Notes under the pieces: generated by a model
What the model saw: only the letters and a program-made list of their open reading frames with translations
What the model was told of the DNA's origin: nothing
Databases searched by the model: none
Assembly (NCBI RefSeq): GCF_009932335.1
Contig: NZ_BLJF01000001.1
Coordinates: 2,914,001 to 2,978,000, forward strand
Direction of reading: 5' to 3'
Length of the DNA: 64,000 nucleotides
From: Pseudomonas asiatica
GTDB lineage: Bacteria > Pseudomonadota > Gammaproteobacteria > Pseudomonadales > Pseudomonadaceae
Program-made: the position numbers and the translations under genes
Shown: positions 22,495 to 31,955 of the stretch, piece by piece
Numbering within the stretch: position 1 is the first letter of the stretch
Layout: every line of letters begins with the position of its first letter

Positions 22495-23489
22495 GCACTG
22501 TGAACTCACCCAAGAAACGCCTGACCACCTCGGCCATGATCGCCTCGATTGCCGCCGACGGCCAGCCGACCCGCCCTGCCCCGTTCGGCCATGCCCTGGC
22601 AAGCCTTGCCGAGCAACGTCAGGATATAGTTGGCCTAAGTGCCGATCTGTCCAAGTACACCGACCTGCACATATTCGCCAAAGCCCACCCCGAGCGCTTC
22701 TATCAAATGGGCATGGCCGAACAATTGCTGATGAGCGCCGCTGCCGGCATGGCACGAGAAGGCATGACCCCCTTTGCCACCACCTATGCGGTGTTCGCTT
22801 CCCGTCGGGCCTATGACTTCATCTGCATGGCAATCGCAGAAGAGAACCTCAACGTCAAGATCGTCTGTGGGCTGCCTGGCCTGACCACCGGTTATGGTCC
22901 TAGCCACCAGGCCACGGATGACCTGGCCATCTTCCGGGCGATGCCCAACCTGATGATCGTCGACCCCTGTGATGCGCTGGAGATCGAGCAGGCTGTGCCA
23001 GCGATCGCCGCCCATCAGGGGCCGGTCTACATGAGGCTGCTGCGCGGCAACGTACCCTTGGTGCTCGATCGCTACGATTACCAGTTCCAGCTGGGCAAGG
23101 CACAGGTGCTGCGCGGTGGCCGGGACGTGCTGTTGATAGCCAGCGGCCTCATGACCATGCGCGCGCTGGAGGCTGCCGAGCAGTTGCAAAAGGACGGAGT
23201 GGACGTGTCGGTACTGCACGTGCCTACCATCAAACCGCTCGATGAACAGACCATCCTCGCCGAGGCACGCAAGCCTGGTCGCCTGGTGGTCACTGCGGAA
23301 AACCACTCGATCATAGGGGGCCTGGGGGAAGCTGTGGCCGGCGTACTGCTGCGCAACGGGGTCACACCAACCTTCCGCCAGATCGCGCTACCGGATGCGT
23401 TTCTCGATGCAGGGGCACTGCCGACTTTGCATGACCGATACGGGATCTCCACTGACGCTGTATCGAGGCAGATCAAGGCATGGCTTTGA
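22491..23489 (+). CDS. Transketolase, C-terminal subunit
   Basis: A 332-residue subunit with the pyrimidine-binding domain (LSADLSKYTDL; YQMGMAEQLLMSAAAGMARE, with the Glu that activates TPP) and the C-terminal domain (VLHVPTIKPLDEQTIL; VVTAENHSIIGGLGEAVAG). The start at 22491 overlaps the previous stop (ATGA); an earlier in-frame ATG at 22449 lies inside the previous gene. Completes the split enzyme; followed by a strong terminator. Confidence 0.92.
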   Translation: MSTVNSPKKRLTTSAMIASIAADGQPTRPAPFGHALASLAEQRQDIVGLSADLSKYTDLHIFAKAHPERFYQMGMAEQLLMSAAAGMAREGMTPFATTYAVFASRRAYDFICMAIAEENLNVKIVCGLPGLTTGYGPSHQATDDLAIFRAMPNLMIVDPCDALEIEQAVPAIAAHQGPVYMRLLRGNVPLVLDRYDYQFQLGKAQVLRGGRDVLLIASGLMTMRALEAAEQLQKDGVDVSVLHVPTIKPLDEQTILAEARKPGRLVVTAENHSIIGGLGEAVAGVLLRNGVTPTFRQIALPDAFLDAGALPTLHDRYGISTDAVSRQIKAWL

Positions 23490-23595
23490 CCGTAGCCGTG
23501 GGTCAAACCTGAAGCGCGGCGGATGCAAGCGTGATGGATACCTGGCCCATGGCAGAGGCACACCGCGGCCCTTGGGATCCAGGCAATGATGAGAA

Positions 23596-23627
23596 ATGCT
23601 CCGTAACATTCGATACGGAGCATTTTT
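23596..23627 (+). terminator. Intrinsic terminator after transketolase
   Basis: ATGCTCCGTA (23596-23605), 8-nt loop, TACGGAGCAT (23614-23623) running into five T. It separates the rightward cluster from the leftward ABC genes. Confidence 0.9.
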
Positions 23628-23656
23628 CTTGGGGCGACGAAACCTGCAGACGCTAC

Positions 23657-24391
23657 CTAACCTCCTGCCACGCTACCGATGAAATTCGCCAGCTCAGCTG
23701 TTCGGGGCGCCGCAAAAACCTCGCGTGGATGGCCAGTCTCGTGGACCTTGCCTTGATGCATGAAGACCAGCTTGTCACCGACTTCCCGGGCAAAACGCAT
23801 TTCGTGGGTGACCATGATCAGGGTCATGCCTTCACTGGCCAGTTGGCGCACCACACCGAGCACTTCGTTGACCAACTCGGGGTCGAGCGCCGAGGTGATC
23901 TCGTCGCACAGCAACACCTTTGGCGACATGGCAAGCGCCCGGGCAATCGCCACCCGCTGCTGCTGGCCGCCGGAAAGGCGGTCCGGGTAGGCGTCGAACT
24001 TGTCACCCAGTCCAACCCTGGCGAGCATCTGCTCGGCCAACTGGCGGGCCTCGGCCTTGCCGGCCTTCTTCACCACCTGGGGTGCAAGCATCACGTTCTG
24101 GCCCACTGTCAGGTGAGGGAAGAGGTTGAACTGCTGGAACACCATGCCAACCTTCTGCCGCAGCGAGCGCAAGTCGGCGCGGCCGGCATCCAGGTATTCG
24201 CCATCCACCTCGATCACCCCATCGCTGATCGACTCCAGGCCGTTGAGGGTACGCAGGAAGGTACTCTTGCCGGAACCGCTACGGCCGATGATGGCGACCA
24301 CCTCGCCCTCCTCGATCGCCAGGTCGACACCCTTGAGCACATGATTGTCGCCGTAGTACTTGTGCAATGCGGACACTCTAAGCAGGGGCAT
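23657..24391 (-). CDS. Amino-acid ABC transporter ATP-binding protein (GlnQ/HisP type)
   Basis: A 244-residue ATPase: Walker A GRSGSGKS, signature LSGGQQQR, Walker B VLLCDEITSALDPE and switch His in MVTHEM. The SALDPELV and MRFAREVGDK pattern marks the polar amino-acid family. Its start overlaps the upstream permease end by 14 bp. Last gene of a four-gene minus-strand operon. Confidence 0.95.
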   Translation of the reverse strand: MPLLRVSALHKYYGDNHVLKGVDLAIEEGEVVAIIGRSGSGKSTFLRTLNGLESISDGVIEVDGEYLDAGRADLRSLRQKVGMVFQQFNLFPHLTVGQNVMLAPQVVKKAGKAEARQLAEQMLARVGLGDKFDAYPDRLSGGQQQRVAIARALAMSPKVLLCDEITSALDPELVNEVLGVVRQLASEGMTLIMVTHEMRFAREVGDKLVFMHQGKVHETGHPREVFAAPRTAELANFIGSVAGG

Positions 24392-25025
24392 GCAGCCTCC
24401 TCTCCAGGTAACGGGCGCTCAGCGAGAGCGGGTAGCAAAGGACGAAGTAACCCACGGCCACCAGACCGTAGATCAGGAACGGTTCGAAAGTGGCGTTGGC
24501 CAACATGCCGCCGGTCTTGGTCAGCTCGGTGAAACCGATGATCGAGGTCACCGCCGTGCCCTTGACCACCTGCACCGAGAACCCGACGGTCGGCGCGACG
24601 GCAATGCGCAGGGCCTGGGGCAGGATCACGTGGCGCAACTGCTCCAGACGGCTCATGGCCAGGCTGCCGGAGGCCTCCCACTGGCCATGTGGTATGGACT
24701 CGACGCAGCCTCGCCAGATCTCGGCGAGAAAGGCACTGGTGAACAACGTCAAGGCGATGGCCGCCGCCATCCAGGCCGAAACATCGATGCCGAACAGGGC
24801 GATGCCGAAAAACACCATGAACAGCTGCATCAGCAGCGGCGTCCCCTGGAACAGCTCGATGTAGCTCCTGGCCGCGCCACGCAGCATCCGGCTATCGGAG
24901 ATTCGCGCCAACAGCAGCAACAGCCCGGCAATACCACCGCAGACGAACGCCACCAGCGACAGCAGCAAGGTCCATTGCAAACCTGCGAGCAGGTTGCGCA
25001 CGATGTCCCACAAGGTGAAATCCAT
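24378..25025 (-). CDS. Amino-acid ABC transporter permease
   Basis: A 215-residue permease of the HisM/GlnP type, about five membrane helices. The EAA loop motif is visible as ASGSLAMSRLEQLRHVILPQ. It begins immediately after the stop of the companion permease and works with it as a heterodimer. Confidence 0.93.
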   Translation of the reverse strand: MDFTLWDIVRNLLAGLQWTLLLSLVAFVCGGIAGLLLLLARISDSRMLRGAARSYIELFQGTPLLMQLFMVFFGIALFGIDVSAWMAAAIALTLFTSAFLAEIWRGCVESIPHGQWEASGSLAMSRLEQLRHVILPQALRIAVAPTVGFSVQVVKGTAVTSIIGFTELTKTGGMLANATFEPFLIYGLVAVGYFVLCYPLSLSARYLERRLHAPA

Positions 25026-25691
25026 TCAGCGTCTCCCCGTCAAAGCGCGCCGGCCGATCCATGCCAGCAGTTGGCGCACCAGGATAGCCATGACCAGGTA
25101 CAGAGCCGTGGTCAGCAGATATGTCTCGAAAGCCCGGAAGTTGCGCGACTGGATGAAGTTGGCGGCGAACGACAGTTCTTCTGTGGCGATCTGCGAGCAC
25201 ACCGCCGACCCGAGCATTACGATCACGATCTGGCTCGACAGGGCCGGCCAGACCTTGGCCAGTGCAGGTTGCAGCACCACATGGCGAAAAGCCTCGAAAC
25301 GACTCATGGCCAATGCCGCCGCAGCCTCCAGTTGCCCTCTGGGAATGGCCTGGATACCCGCCCGAATGATTTCGGTGGAATAGGCCCCAAGGTTGATCAC
25401 CATGGCCAGTACCGCCGCCTGCCATTCCGTCAACCGAACGCCAAGCGAGGGCAGGCCGAAGAAGATGAAGAACAACTGGACGATGAAGGGCGTGTTGCGG
25501 ATCAGTTCCACGTAAAGGCCGAACAGCGCATCGAACGGCCGTAGTCGCCAGGCGCGCACCACCGCACCAAGCACACCGATAGCCACCCCGAACAGGGTGC
25601 CGATCAACGTCAGCTCAAGCGTGAACACAGCCCCTTCGAGCAGCAGGCCGCCTTGGGCCAGCACAGGGGAAAAGTCAAATTGATAGGCCAT
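25026..25691 (-). CDS. Amino-acid ABC transporter permease
   Basis: A 221-residue HisM/GlnP-type permease with EAA motif AAAALAMSRFEAFRHVVLQP and ELIRNTPFIVQLFFIFFGLP. Paralogous to the next gene; directly adjacent to it (25026/25025). Confidence 0.93.
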   Translation of the reverse strand: MAYQFDFSPVLAQGGLLLEGAVFTLELTLIGTLFGVAIGVLGAVVRAWRLRPFDALFGLYVELIRNTPFIVQLFFIFFGLPSLGVRLTEWQAAVLAMVINLGAYSTEIIRAGIQAIPRGQLEAAAALAMSRFEAFRHVVLQPALAKVWPALSSQIVIVMLGSAVCSQIATEELSFAANFIQSRNFRAFETYLLTTALYLVMAILVRQLLAWIGRRALTGRR

Positions 25692-25713
25692 GGGTCGGCG
25701 ACTCCAGGGCCGT

Positions 25714-26499
25714 TCAAAGGTCGGCCGGCAATGGCTGCTTCAGCCACTTTTCGGCATTGCGGTCGAGGCTGCCGTCGGCCTTGGCCGCATTCAGAGTGGC
25801 GTTGACCTTCTCGAGCAAGGCCGGCTCCTGCTTGGCCAGCCCCACGTATACTGGCGAGTCCTTGAGCTTGACCTTCATGACCGGCACCTTGTTCGGGTTC
25901 TTCTCGGCAATGACAGCCATTACCACGCTGCCGCTGGCGATCAGCTCGACCTGGCCCGACAGGTAAGCGGCGATGGTCGAGTTGTTGTCCTCGAAGCGCT
26001 TGATGACCGCACCCTGAGGGGCGACCGCGGATAACTCCATGTCCTCGATCGAGCCACGTGTGACACTGATGGTCTTGCCGGCAACGGCACCGATATTGTC
26101 GATCGACGTCTCGGCCGGCCCGAACACTGCCAGGTAGAACGGTGCGTAGGGGCGGGAAAAATCGATCACCGCTTCCCGCTCCGGGTTCTTGCCCAGGCTG
26201 GAAATCACCAGGTCGACCTTGCCGGTAGTGAGGAACGGAATGCGGTTGGTGCTGTTGACCGGGGTCAGCGCCAGCTTGACGCCGAGCCTGTCAGCCAGTA
26301 GCTGCGCGGTGTCGATGTCCAGGCCGCGAGGTTTGAGGTCCGGCCCCACCGAGCCGAAGGGAGGGAAGTCCTGGGGTACGGCTACCTTGAGCACGCCCCG
26401 GGCAGTGATGTCGGCCAGCGCATCGGCCTGGGCGTGGGAAACGCTCATGACGCCGCCACAAACCAGGGCGGCCAGAAGCAAGGAACGGATGTTTTTCAT
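25714..26499 (-). CDS. Periplasmic amino-acid-binding protein
   Basis: A 261-residue family 3 solute-binding protein. A Sec signal peptide (LLLAALVCGGVMSVSHAQA) precedes the mature domain: VAVPQDFPPFGSVGPD, GLDIDTAQLLADRLG, STNRIPFLTTGKVDLVIS, REAVIDFSRPYAPFYLAVFG. The ligand is probably a polar amino acid or an amino-acid derivative; specificity cannot be read. First gene of the ABC operon, divergent from the GntR gene. Confidence 0.93.
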   Translation of the reverse strand: MKNIRSLLLAALVCGGVMSVSHAQADALADITARGVLKVAVPQDFPPFGSVGPDLKPRGLDIDTAQLLADRLGVKLALTPVNSTNRIPFLTTGKVDLVISSLGKNPEREAVIDFSRPYAPFYLAVFGPAETSIDNIGAVAGKTISVTRGSIEDMELSAVAPQGAVIKRFEDNNSTIAAYLSGQVELIASGSVVMAVIAEKNPNKVPVMKVKLKDSPVYVGLAKQEPALLEKVNATLNAAKADGSLDRNAEKWLKQPLPADL

Positions 26500-26614
26500 G
26501 GAAAATGCCTCGGGTGCATGCGAAGAAGTTGCCTAGCCCGAAAAGCACAGGCCGTGCCAGTGTTGCCCGGCAGCCCCGGAATACGCTTTCGCCCCTTGGC
26601 ATCGCGCGGTCTTA

Positions 26615-26627
26615 CTGGTCTGAACAG
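26615..26627. promoter_or_regulatory. GntR operator, copy 1
   Basis: CTGGTCTGAACAG, a near-perfect 13-bp palindrome, 115 bp upstream of the binding-protein gene. An identical copy lies at 26749-26761. Confidence 0.7.
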
Positions 26628-26748
26628 CTAGCGCCTACCCTCTGCCATCGCCCCCCTTTCGTGCAGCCACCTGCCCCGCTGCGTCAGCATGGGGCGATAC
26701 TTGCCAGGCAACCAGTAAAGCCTTTAAAAAGCGCAGACCCCTTGCCAG

Positions 26749-26761
26749 CTGGTCTGAACAG
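26749..26761. promoter_or_regulatory. GntR operator, copy 2
   Basis: CTGGTCTGAACAG again, ending one base before the GntR start codon, so it overlaps where a ribosome site would be. The spacing from copy 1 is 134 bp. Binding here would repress the regulator itself. Confidence 0.7.
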
Positions 26762-27448
26762 ATGCTCGACACACTCCCCCGCGCAGTTCCGGAAATCGCC
26801 TTGCAGGCTATCCGCAAACTGATCCAGGAAGGCGACTACCAGCCCGGTGATGCCCTGCCCTCCCAACGTGACCTGGCAGAGCAGTTGGGTGTAAGCCGCG
26901 CCTCCCTGCGCGAGGCGCTGTCCTCCTTGAGCGCCTTGGGGCTGGTGAGCGTACAACCGGGCAAGGGGGTATTCGTCCAGGCGCCGCCATCCGCCACCGG
27001 CTTCTCCTGGCCCTATGCCGAACAGGTATCCGCCGTCGATACCTTCCAACTGCGCTATGCACTCGAAGGGTTCGCCGCCGGCTTGGCGGCGCTGTACCTG
27101 ACGGCAGCGGACATCGATGCGCTCGAAGCCAATGTCGAGTCGCTGCGCCAGGAGCTGCGCGCCGGCAATTTCGAGGCCGCAGCGCGCCTGGACTTCGCCT
27201 TTCACCGCCGCCTGCTGGAAGCGAGTGGCAACCACGCCATGCTGCAGGTGATCACCACCAGCCAGGACATTTTCCTGGAGAGCCAGAAGCTGCCTTTCAT
27301 TCGCCCTGAACGCGCCATGGAGACCTGGCAGGAACACCGCAAGATCCTGCGCCAGCTTGCCCGTGGCAACCAGGCCGGAGCACAGCGTGCAATGCAGGAG
27401 CATATCCGCAACGCGGCATCGCGCACGAACGTGGTGTTCCCATGTTGA
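26762..27448 (+). CDS. GntR-family regulator, FadR/FCD type
   Basis: A 228-residue regulator: winged helix at residues about 10-75 (DYQPGDALPSQRDLAEQLGV, then SRASLREALSSLSALGLV) and a C-terminal FCD ligand domain with metal-type positions (DFAFHRRLLEASGNHAM; HRKILRQLARG; MQEHIRNAA). It is divergent from the ABC operon and probably controls it. There is no Shine-Dalgarno before the ATG at 26762; a possible -35/-10 (TTGCCA 26701, TTTAAA 26723) would give a very short leader. Confidence 0.9.
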   Translation: MLDTLPRAVPEIALQAIRKLIQEGDYQPGDALPSQRDLAEQLGVSRASLREALSSLSALGLVSVQPGKGVFVQAPPSATGFSWPYAEQVSAVDTFQLRYALEGFAAGLAALYLTAADIDALEANVESLRQELRAGNFEAAARLDFAFHRRLLEASGNHAMLQVITTSQDIFLESQKLPFIRPERAMETWQEHRKILRQLARGNQAGAQRAMQEHIRNAASRTNVVFPC

Positions 27449-27610
27449 CTAGTCCGCCAAACACCGGAATACCAGGCCTGCCGTGCATGACAGCACACAG
27501 CAACATCACCCTAACAGGGTAAGTGGAAAGGTTTCAGCATTGACCTGAATCAATCAAACGCCATAGGCGGTGTTGTAAACAGCACACCAAACATATGGGA
27601 ATGCAGTTTG

Positions 27611-27922
27611 ATGAGCGAGTCCAACCCGGCAACCAGAATTATCTGCAACAATCTTGAACTGGCCGATCAATTGCGCCAGTTGTTGGCGCCTGTAGCACCC
27701 GATTGCGAGGTGCTGAGTACGCCTGGCAATTGCAGCGTCGCCCCGCTTTGCCGCTGGCTCGGTGAAACCCAGTTAGGCTCGGCTGGGCAGATACAGGCTG
27801 CCTTGCTGGATGCCACCGAGGTTCTCGAACAGACCCGACACGCCTTCAAATCCCGCGAACTGGGGCTGCTGCGGCGACGCCTGGTTGCATTGCTGGATAA
27901 ATTGTCGGAAGATCCCCAGTGA
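27611..27922 (+). CDS. Hypothetical protein, 103 aa
   Basis: A small soluble protein of no recognised family (MSESNPATRIICNNLELADQ; C-terminal helix RRRLVALLDKLSEDPQ). The middle has Cys-containing VAPDCEVLSTPGNCSVAPLC. ATG at 27611 follows an in-frame TTG; the ribosome site is weak (GGGA). It precedes the c-di-GMP gene in the same direction, separated by a strong terminator. Spacer 27449-27610 shows no gene. Confidence 0.65.
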   Translation: MSESNPATRIICNNLELADQLRQLLAPVAPDCEVLSTPGNCSVAPLCRWLGETQLGSAGQIQAALLDATEVLEQTRHAFKSRELGLLRRRLVALLDKLSEDPQ

Positions 27923-27998
27923 TGTGAATGTGCCATCACCAGGTTCCGCCCTGCGGGAACCGGCTTTGCCGAGCAGGATAATAGGCCTGAAAGACGAA

Positions 27999-28051
27999 GC
28001 GCCGTGGCAACAAGTTCTTGAGCAGAACTTGTTGCCACGGCGCTTTTTTTT
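27999..28051 (+). terminator. Perfect 20-bp-stem intrinsic terminator
   Basis: 5' arm 27999-28018, loop TGAGC, 3' arm 28024-28043, every base paired, then eight T (28044-28051). It ends 41 bp before the GGDEF-EAL start, so either that gene has a promoter overlapping the hairpin or it depends on read-through. Confidence 0.92.
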
Positions 28052-28092
28052 GTTCAGCAAAAAGGAATCTTCTCCAACACCGGGGGATGTGA

Positions 28093-30339
28093 ATGAAGGT
28101 GACAAAAGACCTCGAGGAATTACTCAAGCGTATCCGTCTCGACCATGCGGAGATTGTCGAACGCTTTCGCTTTCTCGACTGGAGCGCCGAAGATGCCAGA
28201 CGACTAGGCGTAGCAGCTCAGTACATGGCCCCGTCCCAGCAAGCTTTCGTCGACCATCTGTACCGTCACCTGGCGGAATTTTCCACGCCGTCCGCGTTGC
28301 TTCGCACGCCGGAAGTCACCGCCCGTTTGAAGCAGAGCCAGGCTGAGTATTACCAGCGCTTGTGGAGCGGCCCCTACGATGAAACCTACGTCAACGGCCG
28401 CCTGCGCATCGGTGTAATCCATCAGCAGATCGGGCTGGAGCTGAAGTGGTATCTCGGCAGCTATCGGCTTTACCTCGACGACATGCTTGAAAGCGTGTTC
28501 GGCGACAGCCCGGATGCCACGCTCTATTCAAGCCTGTTGAAGGCGGTGTTCTTCGACATGACGCTGGCCATCGATACCTACAGTGCGGCTCAGCACAAGG
28601 CGCTGGAAGATAGTGAGGCTCGCTTCGCCCGCGCGCTGCGCGGTGCCAACGACGGGCTGTGGGACTGGCATGTCGATCAGGACCGGCTTTACGTTTCAGA
28701 GCGTTGGGCCAGCATGCTCGGTCTCAGCCGCGACAGCATCGGCGAGAGCAGTTCCAGTTGGTTCGGTCGCGTGCACCCGGACGACCTGCCGGATTTTCGC
28801 CATGCCATCGATGCCCATCTTCAAGGGCAGACATCATCCGTTCACCACGAGTACCGTATCCGCAAGCACAACGGCGACTACATCTGGGTCCTCGTGCGGG
28901 GGGTCGCCGAAATGACCAACCCTGGCGAGCTACGCATGGCTGGCTCGCAGTCTGATATCAGTGCACGCAAGGATGCCGAGCAGCGCCTCCAGCATACCGC
29001 CCAGCATGACCCGTTGACCGGCCTGGCCAACCGCATCCGGCTTGACGAGCAAATGCAGAAGACCTTCAGGAAGCAGCGCAAGGGCGGTGACTACGAAGCG
29101 CTGCTGTTCATCGATCTGGACCGCTTCAAGTTGATCAACGATAGCCTCGGCCACAACGTCGGTGATCGCGTGCTGGTGGAAGTGGCAAGGCGCTTGAAAG
29201 AGTCGCTGCGCCCCACTGACCAACTGTTCCGCTTCGGCGGAGACGAATTCATCGTTTTGCTTCACGACCTCACCTGCGACCGCGACGCCGAGCAGATATC
29301 CCAACGCATCCTCGACAACCTGCACCAACCGCTGCACATGGACGGTCGAACCCTGGTGGTCAGCGCCAGCATCGGCATCGCTCCGTTGCACGACAATGGC
29401 AAAGCCCTGGATGTGCTGCAGGCTGCCGACCTTGCCCTCTACCGAGCCAAGTCTGCCGGCAAGGCGCGGTACGCCCACTACGACGAAACATTGCAAGATA
29501 CCGCGCAGCAGCATCTGGAACTGGAATCCGCGCTAGGCCAGGCACTGCAACAGAATGAATTCGAACTGTACTACCAACCGATCTATCACCTGGACCAAGG
29601 GACACCTCTGGTGACCGGGGTCGAAGCGCTGTTGCGGTGGCGCCATGGCGAACGTCTGATCTCGCCACTGGAGTTCATCCCTGCGCTGGAGGAATCGGGA
29701 GAGATCATCCGCGTCGGCGAATGGGTACTGCGCCAGGCCTGTCAGCAGGCCCGGGCCTGGCAACTGGCCGGGCATGAGCGCCTGCGCTGCTCGGTGAACA
29801 TTTCCAGCACGCAATTGCAACAAGCCGACTTCACCCTCCGGCTGATCGATATCCTGCAAGAAAGCGGCCTGCCTCCCGCCAGCCTGATCCTGGAGATCAC
29901 CGAAAGCCAACTGATGCATGACGACATGGACACGCTGGCCTGTCTGCATGAGCTGACCAGCCTTGGTGTTCTGCTGGCGCTGGACGATTTTGGCACGGGT
30001 TACTCCTCGCTCGGCTACCTCACGCGCTTTCCGCTGCACATCCTCAAGCTCGACAAGAGCTTCATCACCGGCGTTCCTTACGAGAACAAACAGAGCGCGA
30101 TCAGCCAGGCGATCATCGTTCTCGGCCGTAGCCTCGGCCTGGAAGTAGTGGCCGAAGGCATCGAGAGTTCGGCGCAACTCGAATTCGTGGTCGGTGAAGG
30201 CTGCCACTACGCCCAAGGCTACTGGTTCAGCCGGCCACAACCCGCCGCTCAGATACAACACCTGCTCAGCACAGAAGACCGTTTCGAAGGAAGCGCAGTT
30301 ACGCGGCGCGTACCTGTCAGTTCAGGAGAAAAACAATGA
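28093..30339 (+). CDS. Globin-coupled-sensor GGDEF-EAL protein (c-di-GMP turnover)
   Basis: A 748-residue protein. Residues 1-160 are a protoglobin sensor ([20 protein letters not shown], proximal heme His about 110); 175-290 a PAS/PAC domain (YIWVLVRGV); 300-460 GGDEF; 475-735 EAL. The cyclase motif GGDEF (382-386) is intact and the inhibitory RxxD site (RPTD, 373-376) is present. The EAL domain keeps EALLRW (511-), [14 protein letters not shown] and [10 protein letters not shown]. Both activities are therefore possible. The stop overlaps the start of the Aer-like gene (ATGA). The pair matches PP2258-Aer2 of P. putida KT2440, whose PP2258 is reported as bifunctional. Confidence 0.93.
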   Translation: MKVTKDLEELLKRIRLDHAEIVERFRFLDWSAEDARRLGVAAQYMAPSQQAFVDHLYRHLAEFSTPSALLRTPEVTARLKQSQAEYYQRLWSGPYDETYVNGRLRIGVIHQQIGLELKWYLGSYRLYLDDMLESVFGDSPDATLYSSLLKAVFFDMTLAIDTYSAAQHKALEDSEARFARALRGANDGLWDWHVDQDRLYVSERWASMLGLSRDSIGESSSSWFGRVHPDDLPDFRHAIDAHLQGQTSSVHHEYRIRKHNGDYIWVLVRGVAEMTNPGELRMAGSQSDISARKDAEQRLQHTAQHDPLTGLANRIRLDEQMQKTFRKQRKGGDYEALLFIDLDRFKLINDSLGHNVGDRVLVEVARRLKESLRPTDQLFRFGGDEFIVLLHDLTCDRDAEQISQRILDNLHQPLHMDGRTLVVSASIGIAPLHDNGKALDVLQAADLALYRAKSAGKARYAHYDETLQDTAQQHLELESALGQALQQNEFELYYQPIYHLDQGTPLVTGVEALLRWRHGERLISPLEFIPALEESGEIIRVGEWVLRQACQQARAWQLAGHERLRCSVNISSTQLQQADFTLRLIDILQESGLPPASLILEITESQLMHDDMDTLACLHELTSLGVLLALDDFGTGYSSLGYLTRFPLHILKLDKSFITGVPYENKQSAISQAIIVLGRSLGLEVVAEGIESSAQLEFVVGEGCHYAQGYWFSRPQPAAQIQHLLSTEDRFEGSAVTRRVPVSSGEKQ

Positions 30340-31925
30340 AAACCAATCTTCCGGTCAGTGGTCGTGCCGTCGAATTCAGCGCAAACGCGAACATTCTTTC
30401 AACAACCAACCCAAAGGGCGCCATCACTTACGTCAATCCCGACTTCATCAACATCAGCGGATTCAGTGAATCCGAATTGCTCGGCGTCAATCACAACATC
30501 GTGCGCCACCCGGACATGCCGCCAGAAGCTTTTGCGCATATGTGGCAGACACTCAAGGATGGGCGCTCGTGGATGGGGCTGGTAAAAAATCGCTGCAAGA
30601 ACGGTGACCACTATTGGGTCAGCGCCTACGTCACGCCGATGCAGCGCAATGGCGAAACAGTGGAATACCAATCGGTTCGCACGCTACCGGCCAAAGCGCT
30701 GGTGGAGGCTGCTGAACATCTCTATGCACAGTTGCGTAGTGGTAAAAAGACCAACTGCCTGCGTATGTCACGGCTGTCCGTCGGCATGCGTCTGGCACTT
30801 GCCAGCACTGGCGTGAACCTGCTGTGCTTTGCTGCCTTGGGCTTGCTGGGTGCGTTGTCCTGGAGCCATGCCGCTTTCTCCATGACGCTATCGAGCTTGC
30901 TGCTTGGCGGCGTGTTGCGCTTCAGCCTGCGCCCCCTCGACGCCCTTGCCCGAAAAGCCAGGAATATCGCCGACAATCCGCTGAGCCAGATTCTCTACAG
31001 CGGCCGCCGCGACCAGTTTGGCCAGATCGATTTCACCCTGCAAATGCTCGAAGCCGAGACCCGGGCAATAGTCGGACGCATTGCCGATTCGTCCCGCCAG
31101 TTGAGCAAGGAAGCCGAAGAGCTTCTGTCTGCAGTGGACAACAACAATTGCGCGACCCTCCGCCAGCAGGGGGAAACTGCCCAGGTTGCCAGCGCAATAA
31201 CCCAGATGGCCAGCAGTGTGCAGGAAGTAGCGCGCAACGCTCAGCTCACCGCCAGCGCCGCGAACCTGGCCAACCAGGAATCCGACCGCGGCCACCAACT
31301 GGTCGAGCAGACCCGCCAGCACATTGATAGCCTCGCCAGCGAAGTGCAACAGACCAGCATGGTGATTCATCAACTGGAACAGCATGGCAATGAAATTGAC
31401 CGCGTACTCGAGGTCATTCAAAGCATCGCCGAACAGACCAACCTGCTTGCCCTCAACGCCGCCATCGAGGCTGCCCGCGCTGGAGAGGCGGGCCGGGGTT
31501 TTGCGGTGGTCGCCGACGAGGTGCGCGGGTTGGCTTCGCGGACTCAGCAATCCACTGCTCACATCCAGGGCACCATCGACACCCTGCGGCGCTCCACGGG
31601 GGATGCCGTGCTTGCGATGCAGCGCAGTCACAGCATGGCCGGTGTCAGTGTAGAACAGGCACTGCTGGCTGCCCGGGCGCTGGACGGGATCACCCAGCGC
31701 GTAGATGAAATAAGCGGCATGAGCGTACAGATCGCTGCCGCCGTAGAGGAGCAGAGCGCGGTGGGTGACAGCATCCAGTGCAACCTGGCCGATATCAGTC
31801 AAACCACCCAGAAAAGCGTGCTCGCCAGCAACCAGAGTCGAACCACTGCAGCCCATGTCGCCAAGCTGGCCGAGCGCCTTCAACTGCTGTCGGCGCAACT
31901 TTGGGGGCGCCAGCGCAATGGGTGA
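30336..31925 (+). CDS. aer2: Aer-like aerotaxis/energy-taxis receptor
   Basis: A 529-residue methyl-accepting chemotaxis protein. The N-terminal PAS is of the Aer, FAD-binding kind ([53 protein letters not shown]). Two hydrophobic segments (about 155-190) anchor it without a large periplasmic domain, followed by a HAMP-like part and the signalling hairpin ([31 protein letters not shown]). Translationally coupled to the c-di-GMP gene by ATGA, linking taxis to c-di-GMP levels. Confidence 0.93.
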   Translation: MKTNLPVSGRAVEFSANANILSTTNPKGAITYVNPDFINISGFSESELLGVNHNIVRHPDMPPEAFAHMWQTLKDGRSWMGLVKNRCKNGDHYWVSAYVTPMQRNGETVEYQSVRTLPAKALVEAAEHLYAQLRSGKKTNCLRMSRLSVGMRLALASTGVNLLCFAALGLLGALSWSHAAFSMTLSSLLLGGVLRFSLRPLDALARKARNIADNPLSQILYSGRRDQFGQIDFTLQMLEAETRAIVGRIADSSRQLSKEAEELLSAVDNNNCATLRQQGETAQVASAITQMASSVQEVARNAQLTASAANLANQESDRGHQLVEQTRQHIDSLASEVQQTSMVIHQLEQHGNEIDRVLEVIQSIAEQTNLLALNAAIEAARAGEAGRGFAVVADEVRGLASRTQQSTAHIQGTIDTLRRSTGDAVLAMQRSHSMAGVSVEQALLAARALDGITQRVDEISGMSVQIAAAVEEQSAVGDSIQCNLADISQTTQKSVLASNQSRTTAAHVAKLAERLQLLSAQLWGRQRNG

Positions 31926-31955
31926 CCGGTTCGCACCGTATTCCCAAGCCAACCC

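Noticed and set aside
27923..28000. A known riboswitch ahead of the GGDEF-EAL gene
   Set aside because: The short dyads do not match the conserved cores of c-di-GMP, fluoride, ZTP, cobalamin or FMN riboswitches that I can recall.
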